This document shows, piece after piece, positions 34,950 through 44,137 of a stretch of 46,805 nt of DNA. The stretch is from Bacteroidales bacterium (lineage in GTDB: Bacteria > Bacteroidota > Bacteroidia > Bacteroidales > UBA12077). Below the pieces are notes generated by a model. That model searched no databases. It saw nothing but the letters and a program-made list of their open reading frames with translations, and had not been told where the DNA came from. The translations under genes and the position numbers were made by a program. Each line of letters starts with the position of its first letter. Within the stretch, counting starts at the first letter, position 1. The stretch lies in NCBI GenBank assembly GCA_019038645.1, contig JAHOYT010000050.1, positions 1 to 46,805 on the forward strand, written 5' to 3'.

Positions 34950-36134
34950 ATGTTTAATAAAATTGTCATTATCATTTTTAACTCAAAAAGCACTGTGGAT
35001 TATTTAAATTTTTTAATAGAAAACCCAATTTACATAATACTCGTAGCATTTGGAATTGCGTTTTTAATTCAACTGCATTTTTATTTATTTTATTACTTAA
35101 GAATTCTGTTTGGCAGAAGAAGAACCAATGTTAAAAATAAGAAAGAACCTGTATCAGTAATTATATGTGCCAGAAATGAAGAAGCAAATCTTGAAAAAAA
35201 TCTTCCTTCCATTTTAAACCAGGATTATCCCGATTATGAGGTAATAGTTGTAAATGATTGTTCTGAGGACGAATCGGAATTCGTGCTTGAGCGTTTTCAA
35301 AAAAAATACAAACATCTGAAAACCACCACCATAAAGCAAGACGAAAAATTCTATCACAGCAAAAAACTAGCACTTACCATAGGTATTAAAGCAGCAAAAA
35401 ATGATTTATTACTTTTAACTGATGCCGATTGTATCGCAACCAATGATAAATGGGTTGAAAAGATGCAAAATAGTTTTACTGATAAAACAGAAATCGTTTT
35501 AGGTTATGGAGGTTATGCTCGTGAAAAAAAACTAATTAATAACCTAATTCGCTTTGACACCTTATTTATTGCTTTGCAATATTTAACTTTTGCATTAGCA
35601 AGAAAGCCATATATGGGAGTTGGTAGAAACCTTGCATACCGCAAATCACTATTTTTTAAGAACAAAGGCTTTGCCAGTCATAATCACATAATTTCAGGCG
35701 ATGATGATTTATTCGTAAATGAAGTATCTACTAAAAAAAATACGAACATCGAAATATCCAGAGAATCAATAACTCTTTCACAGGCAGAATCTTCATTCTC
35801 AGGTTGGTTTAAACAGAAGAAAAGACATATATCAACAGGAAAATTGTATAAATCAGGTATAAAATGGAGGTTGTTTTGTGAAAATACAAGCAGAGTTTCC
35901 TTTTACGTTTTATTCACATTATCAATGTTATGGTTTAAGGAATTCTACATATACATTTCAGGGGTTTTTGCTTTCAGAATATTAATGCAATTGGTTATAT
36001 TTAAAGTAGCCATGAAGCGTTTGAATGAAAAATATTTGTTAATACCATCGCTTCTTTATGATATATTAATGCCATTTATAAATTTTACCTTTATATTAGC
36101 AAATTACTTTACAAAAAAGAATAAATGGAAGTAA
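34950..36134 (+). CDS. Membrane-associated family 2 glycosyltransferase
   Basis: 394 residues from the ATG at 34950; a TTG at 34935 in frame is less likely. An N-terminal helix (PIYIILVAFGIAFLIQLHF), a GT-A domain (PVSVIICARNEEANLEKNL, VIVVNDCSEDES, LLLTDADCIATNDKWV, GDDDLFV, QKKRHIST as the QxxRW-like region), and two or three C-terminal helices. The plan is that of processive or membrane-linked GT2 enzymes for envelope polysaccharides or lipids. It overlaps the following sigma factor gene by 10 bases. Acceptor and sugar are unknown. Confidence 0.9.
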   Translation: MFNKIVIIIFNSKSTVDYLNFLIENPIYIILVAFGIAFLIQLHFYLFYYLRILFGRRRTNVKNKKEPVSVIICARNEEANLEKNLPSILNQDYPDYEVIVVNDCSEDESEFVLERFQKKYKHLKTTTIKQDEKFYHSKKLALTIGIKAAKNDLLLLTDADCIATNDKWVEKMQNSFTDKTEIVLGYGGYAREKKLINNLIRFDTLFIALQYLTFALARKPYMGVGRNLAYRKSLFFKNKGFASHNHIISGDDDLFVNEVSTKKNTNIEISRESITLSQAESSFSGWFKQKKRHISTGKLYKSGIKWRLFCENTSRVSFYVLFTLSMLWFKEFYIYISGVFAFRILMQLVIFKVAMKRLNEKYLLIPSLLYDILMPFINFTFILANYFTKKNKWK

Positions 36135-36727
36135 ATCCTAATTTATCCGAAAAGGCCAAACATGATTATAGACTTGTAAAGCTTGCAGCAGCTGGTGATG
36201 AGAAAGCTTATGCTGAATTATTAGGAAGATACAAAGACGCCATTTATTACATGCTCCTTAAAATGGTTAATAATAAAAGTGATGCCGAAGATCTTACAAT
36301 AGAAGCTTTTGGCAAAGCATTTAAAAATATTATCCAATACACTCCAAACTATGCTTTCAGTACGTGGCTTTTTAAAATTGCTACTAACAATTGTATTGAT
36401 TTTATCAGGAAAAAGAAAGCCAATGTAATTTCTCTGGATTATACTTCAGATGATCAGGAACCTATAGGTACACCTCTCCAGTCTGATACGCCTGATCCTG
36501 AAGAAGACATGATTAAGAATCAACGTATGGCACTCACCAGAAGTATAGTGGAAAAGCTAAAACCAAGGTACAAAACATTAGTCGAACTCAGATACTTTAA
36601 AGAATATTCATACGACGAAATTGCAAACGAACTCGGACTTCCGATTGGAACTGTTAAGGCCCAGCTTTTCAGAGCCAGAGAACTACTTTATAATATATTA
36701 AAAAATAGTAACCCCAATATAAAATAG
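36125..36727 (+). CDS. ECF-type sigma-70 factor
   Basis: 200 residues. Region 2 (YAELLGRYKDAIYYMLLKMV, AEDLTIEAFGKAFKNI, FSTWLFKIATNNCIDFIRKKK) and region 4 (LVELRYFKEYSYDEIANELG, IGTVKAQLFRARELLY), with an acidic linker between. No anti-sigma factor gene follows. The next gene is rsmG, 10 bases downstream, and the start overlaps the glycosyltransferase, so it reads as part of a housekeeping operon rather than a stress module. This resembles the widespread orphan ECF factors of Bacteroidota. Confidence 0.93.
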   Translation: MEVNPNLSEKAKHDYRLVKLAAAGDEKAYAELLGRYKDAIYYMLLKMVNNKSDAEDLTIEAFGKAFKNIIQYTPNYAFSTWLFKIATNNCIDFIRKKKANVISLDYTSDDQEPIGTPLQSDTPDPEEDMIKNQRMALTRSIVEKLKPRYKTLVELRYFKEYSYDEIANELGLPIGTVKAQLFRARELLYNILKNSNPNIK

Positions 36728-36737
36728 AGTCGTTATA

Positions 36738-37358
36738 ATGGACATTATTTTAAAATACTTTCCCGACATAACGGAAAAGCAAAAATCTCAATTTGCATTA
36801 TTACAAAGTTTATACGAAGACTGGAATAGTAAAATTAATGTTGTTTCAAGAAAAGATATAGGACAACTTTACGAAAGGCATGTTCTTCATTCATTGGCAA
36901 TAGCAAAAATCATCAAATTTAAAAACAATTCTGAAATTCTGGATGTTGGAACCGGAGGTGGATTTCCCGGTATACCTTTGGCAATTCTTTTTCCTGCCTG
37001 TAATTTTCATTTGGTTGATTCCATTGCAAAAAAAATAAAAGTTGTTCAGAAAATTACAACATCTTTACAATTAGAAAATATAAAATCTGAACAGGAAAGA
37101 GCCGAAAAAATAAAACACAGTTATGACTTTATTGTCAGTCGTGCGGTTACTGCCTTTCCTGTATTTTACAACTGGGTAAGTACAAAAATTAAACCAGAAT
37201 CCAAAAATGAATTAAAAAATGGTATTTTGTATCTCAAAGGAGGAGATCTTAAAGAAGAATTAAAGGATTTTAATAGCGAAATTAAAACTTATGAAATTTC
37301 GAAATTCTTTACGGAGCCTTTTTTTGAAACTAAAAGAATTATTTATATGCCATTTTAA
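36738..37358 (+). CDS. rsmG: 16S rRNA m7G527 methyltransferase
   Basis: 206 residues. Opening LKYFPDITEKQKSQFALLQSLYEDWNSKINVVSRKD is typical of GidB/RsmG. The SAM-binding motif is LDVGTGGGFPGIPLAI, followed by FHLVDSIAKKIKVV and FIVSRAVTAF. It methylates G527 of 16S rRNA at N7. It ends the run GT2-sigma-rsmG and precedes rpmH, which has its own promoter. Confidence 0.96.
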   Translation: MDIILKYFPDITEKQKSQFALLQSLYEDWNSKINVVSRKDIGQLYERHVLHSLAIAKIIKFKNNSEILDVGTGGGFPGIPLAILFPACNFHLVDSIAKKIKVVQKITTSLQLENIKSEQERAEKIKHSYDFIVSRAVTAFPVFYNWVSTKIKPESKNELKNGILYLKGGDLKEELKDFNSEIKTYEISKFFTEPFFETKRIIYMPF

Positions 37359-37381
37359 ATTGATAATATTATTAAATTCTT

Positions 37382-37411
37382 TTTGCAGGAAAGAAAAAAA
37401 TACTATTTTTG
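37382..37411 (+). promoter_or_regulatory. Housekeeping promoter of rpmH
   Basis: TTTG (37382-37385), an 18-base spacer, then TATTTTTG (37404-37411). A good match to the Bacteroidota -33/-7 consensus. Start point near 37417, leader about 38 bases. Confidence 0.7.
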
Positions 37412-37455
37412 CAGTTCCAAAAGAAAAAGTAAAAACATTATAAAAATATTTTGAG

Positions 37456-37614
37456 ATGAAAAGAACATTTCAGCCTTCGAACAGAAAGAGAAAAAACAAG
37501 CACGGATTCAGAGAAAGAATGGCATCTGTTAATGGAAGAAAATTACTTGCTGCACGTAGAGCAAAAGGACGAACAAAACTAAGTGTTTCTGACGAATTTA
37601 ATTCAAAGAAATAA
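37456..37614 (+). CDS. rpmH: 50S ribosomal protein L34
   Basis: 52 residues, very basic. It begins [20 protein letters not shown] and continues with [19 protein letters not shown], the universally conserved L34 core, then a short C-terminal extension [10 protein letters not shown]. It has its own promoter upstream and a strong terminator downstream, so it is probably monocistronic. The rnpA and yidC genes that follow rpmH in many other phyla are absent here. Confidence 0.97.
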   Translation: MKRTFQPSNRKRKNKHGFRERMASVNGRKLLAARRAKGRTKLSVSDEFNSKK

Positions 37615-37637
37615 TTTAATAACTCTTTATATATTTT

Positions 37638-37673
37638 AAGTAAGGAGCAATGCATTTTGTTCCTTACTTTTTT
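37638..37673 (+). terminator. Terminator of rpmH
   Basis: Stem AAGTAAGGAGCAA / TTGTTCCTTACTT (one G-T pair) with a short loop, followed by a T run. Confidence 0.85.
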
Positions 37674-37768
37674 ATTTACATATCAGAGTTACACACTCAC
37701 CATGATCAGTTATTAAACTTTAGTCCTGTTTACTTGTTATATTTCCTTTAAATACATAAAATTTCTTT

Positions 37769-37776
37769 TACTTTTG
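37769..37776 (+). promoter_or_regulatory. -7 box for mqnE
   Basis: TACTTTTG fits TAnnTTTG, with a start point near 37782 and a leader of about 16 bases to the TTG at 37798. The -33 element is not convincing. Confidence 0.45.
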
Positions 37777-37797
37777 CATCAATAAAATTTTAATGTT

Positions 37798-38910
37798 TTG
37801 ATACAGGATATACTCTCTACAAATCAATTGACTGATTTACAAAAAAAAATCATACACAAAGTAATTCAGGAAGAAAGGCTTAACCAGAGCGAAGGAATTG
37901 AATTATTTGATTTTGATTTAGGATTACTGGGCGTTTTAGCATCATATGTAAACCGAAGAAAAAATCAGGATAAAGTCTTTTTCAATAAAAACTTTCATAT
38001 TGAGCCTACGAATATTTGCATTTACGATTGCAAATTCTGCTCATATCATCGCAAGATAAACCAGAGCGGAAGCTGGGAATATTCTATAGATGAAATTCTG
38101 GAAAAAGCATCAAGCTATAAAAACACAGGAGCAACAGAAGTTCATATTGTTGGCGGAGTGCACCCAAACAGAGATTTACATTATTACGGTAAAATGATTT
38201 CATCCATAAAAAAAATCCTGCCCGAGATTCACGTTAAAGCATTTACAGCTGTCGAGCTCGACTTTATGATAAAAAAAGTACACTTGACACTTAAAGAAGG
38301 TCTTACAAAATTAAAAGATTATGGTCTTGATAGTATTCCCGGAGGAGGAGCTGAAATTTTTAATCCTGAAATCAGAAAAGAGGTATGTCATGAAAAATCT
38401 ACGGCTGATCAATGGCTAACTATACATGAAACCGCACATATTGTTGGTATCCCAAGCAATGCCACCATGCTTTATGGTCATCTGGAAAATTCAGGTCATA
38501 GGATTGATCATCTGGACCAACTCCGGAATTTACAGGATAAAACAAAAGGTTTTAACACCTTTATTCCGTTAAAATATAAAAAAGCAAATAACTCACTTTC
38601 GTATATTGGCGAAGTTAACACTATTGAAGATCTTAAGATGTTCGCTGTTTCAAGAATTTATCTTGATAATTTTGATCACATAAAAGCCTACTGGCCAATG
38701 CTGGGTAAAGATGTAACACAAATATCCCTGTCTTTTGGTGTTGATGACATTGATGGTACAATTGATGATTCAACAAAAATATATTCCATGGCCGGTGCAA
38801 AAGACCAGAAACCAACAATGAAAACTTCAGAACTTGTCGATTTAATCAAAACAGCCGGAAAAAACCCGGTTGAAAGAGACACCGTTTATAATGTAGTAAA
38901 AGAGTATTAG
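37798..38910 (+). CDS. mqnE: Aminofutalosine synthase, radical SAM
   Basis: 370 residues. Radical SAM cluster motif Cys74-x3-Cys78-x2-Cys81 in NICIYDCKFCSYHRK, then VHIVGGVHPN, DSIPGGGAEIFNPEIR and NATMLYGHLE, as expected for MqnE. It joins the chorismate-derived enolpyruvyl benzoate to SAM, making aminofutalosine in the futalosine route to menaquinone. No other mqn gene is in the window. The start is a TTG. An out-of-frame ATG five bases earlier opens a two-codon frame (ATG TTT TGA) that ends across the TTG. One more T in the TTTT run would put that ATG in frame. Confidence 0.93.
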   Translation: MIQDILSTNQLTDLQKKIIHKVIQEERLNQSEGIELFDFDLGLLGVLASYVNRRKNQDKVFFNKNFHIEPTNICIYDCKFCSYHRKINQSGSWEYSIDEILEKASSYKNTGATEVHIVGGVHPNRDLHYYGKMISSIKKILPEIHVKAFTAVELDFMIKKVHLTLKEGLTKLKDYGLDSIPGGGAEIFNPEIRKEVCHEKSTADQWLTIHETAHIVGIPSNATMLYGHLENSGHRIDHLDQLRNLQDKTKGFNTFIPLKYKKANNSLSYIGEVNTIEDLKMFAVSRIYLDNFDHIKAYWPMLGKDVTQISLSFGVDDIDGTIDDSTKIYSMAGAKDQKPTMKTSELVDLIKTAGKNPVERDTVYNVVKEY

Positions 38911-38954
38911 ATTCATTTTTGCAAAATTAATTTTAGTTTGTGCTTACATAATTT

Positions 38955-38962
38955 TATATTTG
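38955..38962 (+). promoter_or_regulatory. -7 box for the PASTA-T9SS-rluD operon
   Basis: TATATTTG fits TAnnTTTG, 44 bases upstream of the PASTA gene start. A TTTG lies upstream at 38937-38940, but the spacing of 14 is short, so the -33 is uncertain. Confidence 0.45.
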
Positions 38963-39005
38963 TTTCACCGTTAAATTTATTGATGATATTATAGCATAAA
39001 AGATA

Positions 39006-39833
39006 ATGACTCTATTCAGGTTTTTAACCAGCAAAGCTTTTTTCAAACATTTACTTTACGCTTTTAGCGGAATAACATTAATGCTAGTGATAATATTCCT
39101 TATCCTAAAAATATACACACATCATGGTAAATCATTATCTGTTCCCGATTTCACCGGATTAACATTGGAAGAAGTACATAAAAAAGCCAAAAAGAACAAA
39201 TTACGTATTGAAGTAACCGATTCTATCTTTAATAACAATAAACCAAGAGGCACTGTTATTGAGCAAAATCCTATAGAAGGCTTTCAGGTCAAAAAAAATC
39301 GCAGAATATTTCTTATTTTAAATGCTTCAAATCCCGAAAAAGTAAAAATGCCTGATATTGTTGGCGTATCTCACCGACAGGCAGAAGCAGTTCTAAAAAA
39401 TACAGGCCTTGAAATCGGCAGGTTAATACACGTTCCTGATATTGCCATAAATAATGTTTTAAAACAAAAGTATCGGGGCGAAGAAATAGAAAAAGGCACC
39501 CTTGTTCCAAAAGGCTCAAAAATTGATTTAGTGCTGGGTATGGGATTGAGTAATCAGAAAACGCAAATTCCTGATATGCACCACTATACTATTGCAAATG
39601 CAAAAAGAAGAATTTTAAGATCTGCACTTAATATTGGTGCAATTATTTATGATGAATCTATTATTAACGAATCAGATTCCACTGATGCAAAAGTATGGAG
39701 GCAATACCCGTCATTTAAAGAAAATAAGCTAATCCGTTTAGGATCTACAGTAGATTTATGGTTAAGTGTAGATTCTACAGTCTTATACCCTGAAATGATT
39801 GTTGTGGAAGATACTGTAGAACCAACTGAATAA
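39006..39833 (+). CDS. Membrane-anchored PASTA-domain protein
   Basis: 275 residues. A short cytoplasmic start, one helix (GITLMLVIIFLILKIY), then three PASTA repeats: SVPDFTGLTLEEVHKKAKKN, KMPDIVGVSHRQAEAVLKNT and QIPDMHHYTIANAKRRILRS. There is no kinase domain. PASTA repeats bind uncross-linked peptidoglycan stems or partner enzymes, so a cell-wall role is likely. It is the first gene of a tight run with a T9SS cargo gene (7-base gap) and an rluD-type gene (17-base gap). Confidence 0.92.
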   Translation: MTLFRFLTSKAFFKHLLYAFSGITLMLVIIFLILKIYTHHGKSLSVPDFTGLTLEEVHKKAKKNKLRIEVTDSIFNNNKPRGTVIEQNPIEGFQVKKNRRIFLILNASNPEKVKMPDIVGVSHRQAEAVLKNTGLEIGRLIHVPDIAINNVLKQKYRGEEIEKGTLVPKGSKIDLVLGMGLSNQKTQIPDMHHYTIANAKRRILRSALNIGAIIYDESIINESDSTDAKVWRQYPSFKENKLIRLGSTVDLWLSVDSTVLYPEMIVVEDTVEPTE

Positions 39834-39840
39834 ATACGAA

Positions 39841-41793
39841 TTGAAAAATAAACAACTTTATATAGTCCTTCTGTTTTTGTTTTTTGGTCAGATAACCATA
39901 AAAGCACAAGAAGCTCTTACTAATTTGCAGGTAAATCCAAAAATTAAAGAGTTGTTTTTGAAACAATCAAAAACGAAAACTTCACAGACTAAATCTACAT
40001 TTGAGTTACCTTTTATTGATGATTTTGCTAAATCTACAGGTTACCCTGATAGTTCATTATGGGTAAATAATTATGCTTTTGTTAATCTTAATTATGCATA
40101 TAACCCTCCGGCTATTGGAGTTGCAACATTAGATGCAATTGACGAAAGTGGTTCTATACATGAAAATGCATCAAGTGTACCATTTGGTGCCGACACCTTA
40201 ACATCAAAACCCATAAATCTTAATTACCCTGGTGATAATACGATATTCCTGAGTTTCTTTTATGAGCCGGGAGGTTATGGAGACACTCCGGATAACAGAG
40301 ACACACTACTTTTAGAATTTTATTCACCCGATTCTGTTAAGTGGAATAAAATGTGGCATGTTGTATTTTATGAAGAGGATTCAATACTAAATGAAGAATA
40401 TTCTTACAACGAAACTTCAAAAGTAGTAAAAGGTGATACAATTACAAAACTTAAACATAAATTTCAACAGGTTATTCTACCGGTAAATGAAGATCAGTAT
40501 TTAAAGAGTAATTTTCAATTCCGGTTCAGAAACTATGCTACATTATCAGCTAATACCGATATTGAAAGCAAATCCGGAAACTCAGATCACTGGAATATTG
40601 ATTTTGTAAGTCTTAACACCAACAGAACCATAAACGATACTGTAATAACTGATTTAGCAATTACAAAACCGGGATATTCTCTTTTAAAATCATATGAATC
40701 ACTTCCATGGACTCATTATACAAAAGCTATTGCTTATGAAATGGCTGATTCAATATCGGTTACATTCACAAATCTGAATAATGATACTGAAAGCTATGCA
40801 TTGGAATTTGAGATAGAAGATGTTAGCGGACCTACCGGAACATATTCTTTTACCGGAGGTACAACCGATGATATGAATCCATTTGAAACCAGAATATATA
40901 AAAGAGCTATTGATTATATTTTCCCTTACTATTCATCCAATGATTCTGCTTTTTTTGAAATCAGAAGCTTTTTAACAAGCTCTATTCTACCTGAAAATGA
41001 GTATCATTGGAATGATACTTCACGTTTTCTGCAAAAATTCTACAATTACTATGCTTACGATGATGGAACTGCAGAAAATGGCTACGGAATTATTGGTGAA
41101 GGTACAGAAAGAGCAATGGTAGCCATGCAATTTAATACATATAAGGAAGATACTTTAAGAGGATTACAAATATATTTTAATCAGGCCATAAATAATGCCA
41201 ACCAGTATTATTTTAAAATTCATGTATGGGATGATAACAATGGAAAACCAGGTGATATTATTTACACAATGGAAGAACAAAGGCCTGAATATGAAAATAA
41301 TTTAAATCAATTTTCTTTTTTCCCGTTTAATGATTTAATTATTCAGGACGGCACGTTTTATATTGGCTGGCAAAAAATAAATACACCTGAAATGTTGAAT
41401 GTAGGGTTCGATGCTAATAAAATAAATAGTGATAAATTATTTTACAATTTTACAGGACAATGGACTCAGTCTCAGTTCGATGGCACGCTAATGATCAGAC
41501 CAATGTTTGGTCATGAAATCCCATTGGGAATAAAAAATAATCCGGAGAAAACTTCGTTAGATTTTAATATCTATCCTAATCCGGCCAGCAATTATTTAAA
41601 TATCGAAACTAAAAATGAGTTAGATAATTACCTTAGAATTTCGATTTTTGATATGTACGGTAAAATTCATGTTGACGAATTCAATTCTGAGACACCGGTA
41701 AATATTTCAGGTTTAAGTTCCGGAATTTATTTTATAAGGATATCAGACACTTCCGGAAATACATCAACAAAAAAATTCCTTGTTATCCGTTAA
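39841..41793 (+). CDS. Secreted protein with type IX (Por) C-terminal sorting domain
   Basis: 650 residues starting at a TTG, with signal peptide MKNKQLYIVLLFLFFGQITI and cleavage after KAQ. A long beta-rich body without recognised catalytic motif follows. The C-terminal 75 residues are a type A sorting domain: DFNIYPNPASNYLNIE, ISIFDMYGK, VNISGLSSGIYFIRI and STKKFLVIR. It should cross the outer membrane through the T9SS and be surface-attached or released. No in-frame ATG gives the signal peptide, so TTG is the best start. It sits between the PASTA and pseudouridine synthase genes. Confidence 0.9.
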   Translation: MKNKQLYIVLLFLFFGQITIKAQEALTNLQVNPKIKELFLKQSKTKTSQTKSTFELPFIDDFAKSTGYPDSSLWVNNYAFVNLNYAYNPPAIGVATLDAIDESGSIHENASSVPFGADTLTSKPINLNYPGDNTIFLSFFYEPGGYGDTPDNRDTLLLEFYSPDSVKWNKMWHVVFYEEDSILNEEYSYNETSKVVKGDTITKLKHKFQQVILPVNEDQYLKSNFQFRFRNYATLSANTDIESKSGNSDHWNIDFVSLNTNRTINDTVITDLAITKPGYSLLKSYESLPWTHYTKAIAYEMADSISVTFTNLNNDTESYALEFEIEDVSGPTGTYSFTGGTTDDMNPFETRIYKRAIDYIFPYYSSNDSAFFEIRSFLTSSILPENEYHWNDTSRFLQKFYNYYAYDDGTAENGYGIIGEGTERAMVAMQFNTYKEDTLRGLQIYFNQAINNANQYYFKIHVWDDNNGKPGDIIYTMEEQRPEYENNLNQFSFFPFNDLIIQDGTFYIGWQKINTPEMLNVGFDANKINSDKLFYNFTGQWTQSQFDGTLMIRPMFGHEIPLGIKNNPEKTSLDFNIYPNPASNYLNIETKNELDNYLRISIFDMYGKIHVDEFNSETPVNISGLSSGIYFIRISDTSGNTSTKKFLVIR

Positions 41794-41810
41794 AAATAAT
41801 ACTGACATTA

Positions 41811-42848
41811 ATGAAAGAAGAAAACGTAAACGGCAACGAGGATCAGGAATTGTTTGAGCACTACAGGATTGACGTTGATGCAGGACAAAAACCACTGCGT
41901 ATTGACAAATTTCTGGTTAACCGTATTGAAAATGCCTCGCGAAGCAAAATACAAAGTGCCGCTGATGCTGAAAACATATTGGTTAATAATAATCCGGTAA
42001 AATCAAATTACAAGGTAAAACCAAACGATATAGTTTCAATTGTAATGGCTTATCCGCCAAGAGAAATTGAGTTAATCCCTGAGGATATTCCTTTAAATAT
42101 TGTTTATGAAGATAATCAGCTTATCATCGTAAACAAGAATCCGGGAATGGTTGTCCATCCCTCCTATGGCCATTATTCAGGCACATTAGTAAATGCCTTA
42201 ATGTATCATTTAAAAGATCTCCCGTTATTTAATACCGGAGATGCAAGACCTGGTCTTGTTCACAGAATTGATAAAAACACATCCGGTTTACTTGTTATTG
42301 CTAAAACGGAACAGGCCTTAAATAAGCTGGCTAAACAATTCTTTGATAAAACCTCAGAGCGCAGATATATTGCTCTCGTATGGGGTACTTTTAAAGACAA
42401 AGAAGGTACTATAACCGGACATGTTGGAAGAAATATAAAAAACAGAAAAGTGATGCAGGTATTTCCCGATGGTTCGCAGGGAAAAAATGCCGTTACACAT
42501 TACAAAGTAATTGAAGAACTTGGCTATGTTACTCTGGTTGAATGCCGCTTGGAAACAGGGAGGACTCATCAGATAAGAGTACATTTTCAACATATAGGTC
42601 ACCCCTTGTTTAATGATTTTGAGTATGGCGGAGATCAGATTTTAAAAGGAACAACTTTTACGAAATACAAACAATTTGTACTAAATTGTTTTAAAATTTT
42701 ACCACGACAGGCATTACATGCAAAAACACTCGGATTCACGCATCCTGAAACAAAAAAATTTATTCAATTTAACTCAGAGCTTCCTGAAGATATGGAAACG
42801 GTTATTGAAAAATGGAGGCGATACCTGTCGGGAAGGGAAATTAACTAA
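41811..42848 (+). CDS. rluD: RluD-family 23S rRNA pseudouridine synthase
   Basis: 345 residues. The N-terminal S4 domain (RIDKFLVNRIENASRSKIQSA) is followed by the RsuA/RluA catalytic domain. The active-site motif is GLVHRIDKNTSGLLVIAKT, with the catalytic Asp near 150; RRYIALVWG and LETGRTHQIRVHFQHIGHPL follow. RluD isomerises uridines of helix 69 in 23S rRNA; assignment to RluD rather than RluA or RluC is by length and S4 domain. It is the last gene of the PASTA-T9SS operon. Confidence 0.93.
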   Translation: MKEENVNGNEDQELFEHYRIDVDAGQKPLRIDKFLVNRIENASRSKIQSAADAENILVNNNPVKSNYKVKPNDIVSIVMAYPPREIELIPEDIPLNIVYEDNQLIIVNKNPGMVVHPSYGHYSGTLVNALMYHLKDLPLFNTGDARPGLVHRIDKNTSGLLVIAKTEQALNKLAKQFFDKTSERRYIALVWGTFKDKEGTITGHVGRNIKNRKVMQVFPDGSQGKNAVTHYKVIEELGYVTLVECRLETGRTHQIRVHFQHIGHPLFNDFEYGGDQILKGTTFTKYKQFVLNCFKILPRQALHAKTLGFTHPETKKFIQFNSELPEDMETVIEKWRRYLSGREIN

Positions 42849-42953
42849 ATAAGTTGTTTTTACATTTTATCTTTTATTTTTTATAATCAATAAGCAATTT
42901 TGAATTTTTATTTAAGACAACATATATTACAACTCCTTAATTATTAAAAGACT

Positions 42954-43814
42954 ATGAAGAATTCTTATTATTTAATCCTTGTACTTTTATTGTTTTTTTC
43001 TTTCTTTAGTAATAATATCTATTCCCAAACAACAGGACCCGAAACAGGAACATTATTAATTATAGGAGGTAACGCCAGCGATAATATTTATATCCCCATT
43101 TTTAAGAAACTGGCTGGTGGAGATAATGCAGAAATTGTTATTATTCCAACAGCAAGAGATGACAATAGTCTGGAGCAAGATGCAGAATTTCAACAACTAC
43201 TCGACAGATTTAATAAATATAACTTCAAAAAAGTAAGTATTTTACACACACGCGATTCTGAAGTAGCACAATCTCAGGAATTTGTAGAAAATCTCAGAAC
43301 AGCTTCTGGTGTCTGGATTCAGGGAGGGAGACAATGGCGACTGGCCGATTCATATTTAAATACACTAACTCATCTGGAAATTTATGGTGTATTACACCGC
43401 AATGGAGTCATTGCAGGAACATCTGCAGGAGCTACAATTCAGGGCTCATATTTAGCACGTGGTGATACAAAAGCAAATACTATAATGATGGGCGATCATG
43501 AAGAAGGTTTGGCTTTAATTAAGAATATTGCCATTGACCAGCATTTACTTGCACGTAACCGTCAATTTGATATGTTCGAAATAACTAATAAATATCCTGA
43601 ATTACTTGGAATTGGCCTTGATGAAAATACAGGAATTATTGTAAAAGGTAATATTTTTGAGGTTGTTGGAGATCATTATGTGGCTGTTTATGATAAAACC
43701 AGATGGTCTGCAGAACGAGATACCATAATAAGCCTGCCAAATAATAGCAAAGAATTCTATTTTTTAAAAACTGGCGAAAAATATGATATGCTTAACCGAA
43801 AGGTAATTGAATAA
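42954..43814 (+). CDS. Secreted cyanophycinase-like peptidase (S51 family)
   Basis: 286 residues with signal peptide ending NIYSQ. The S51 pattern is clear: GTLLIIGGNASD, VIIPTARDD, GVWIQGGRQWRLAD and the nucleophile in VIAGTSAGATIQGS (Ser near 157), then GLDENTGIIVKG. Cyanophycinases cut beta-Asp-Arg dipeptides from cyanophycin; related enzymes cut other isoaspartyl or Asp-X peptides. Extracellular location suggests use of external polymer or peptides. No cyanophycin synthetase is nearby. Confidence 0.88.
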   Translation: MKNSYYLILVLLLFFSFFSNNIYSQTTGPETGTLLIIGGNASDNIYIPIFKKLAGGDNAEIVIIPTARDDNSLEQDAEFQQLLDRFNKYNFKKVSILHTRDSEVAQSQEFVENLRTASGVWIQGGRQWRLADSYLNTLTHLEIYGVLHRNGVIAGTSAGATIQGSYLARGDTKANTIMMGDHEEGLALIKNIAIDQHLLARNRQFDMFEITNKYPELLGIGLDENTGIIVKGNIFEVVGDHYVAVYDKTRWSAERDTIISLPNNSKEFYFLKTGEKYDMLNRKVIE

Positions 43815-44137
43815 CATAATAAATAAATTCTCTTTAACACTTTTGCATTTCTGAATAGCCAAAATATCTGATTTAGATTTTCTTCTTTAGTTCATATCCC
43901 TGATTCATTTCTACATATTCTCAACTTAAAGAAGTACTCATTTAATTTAGAAATTGCGAGCTGATTCTCCAGTGTTATTTTATTAGTTCTATAACTCGCA
44001 CGTTAAATTAATACACGTTAAATGCTCATTTGTCATTAAAAAAAACACATTCGTCATAACGTTTAAACAAAAAAAAAACAAGCTCGTATTCAGACTTAGA
44101 AACGAGACATAAATACGTTTTTAACAAGTAAAACAAA
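43815..44137. other. Intergenic region with short direct repeats
   Basis: About 323 bases between the cyanophycinase-like and NUMOD4 genes. It contains CACGTTAAAT twice (43999-44008, 44014-44023) and CATTTGTCATTA / CATTCGTCATAA (44027-44038, 44047-44058). No clear promoter box, RNA gene or terminator is visible. Confidence 0.55.
43999..44058. repeat. Two pairs of short direct repeats before the NUMOD4/HTH gene
   Basis: CACGTTAAAT occurs twice with a 15-base period. CATTyGTCATwA then occurs twice with a 20-base period. They end about 80 bases before the start codon of a protein with a DNA-binding C terminus, which makes an operator for autoregulation possible. AT-rich sequence makes chance repeats more likely, so this is tentative. 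Confidence 0.45.

Noticed and set aside
36125-36727. ECF sigma factor as part of a SusC/D-type regulation unit
   Set aside because: No anti-sigma or TonB-dependent receptor gene is adjacent; it is in a run with a glycosyltransferase and rsmG.
43999-44058. Direct repeats read as a CRISPR array or plasmid-type iterons
   Set aside because: Only two copies of each, 10-12 bases long, with no cas or rep gene.
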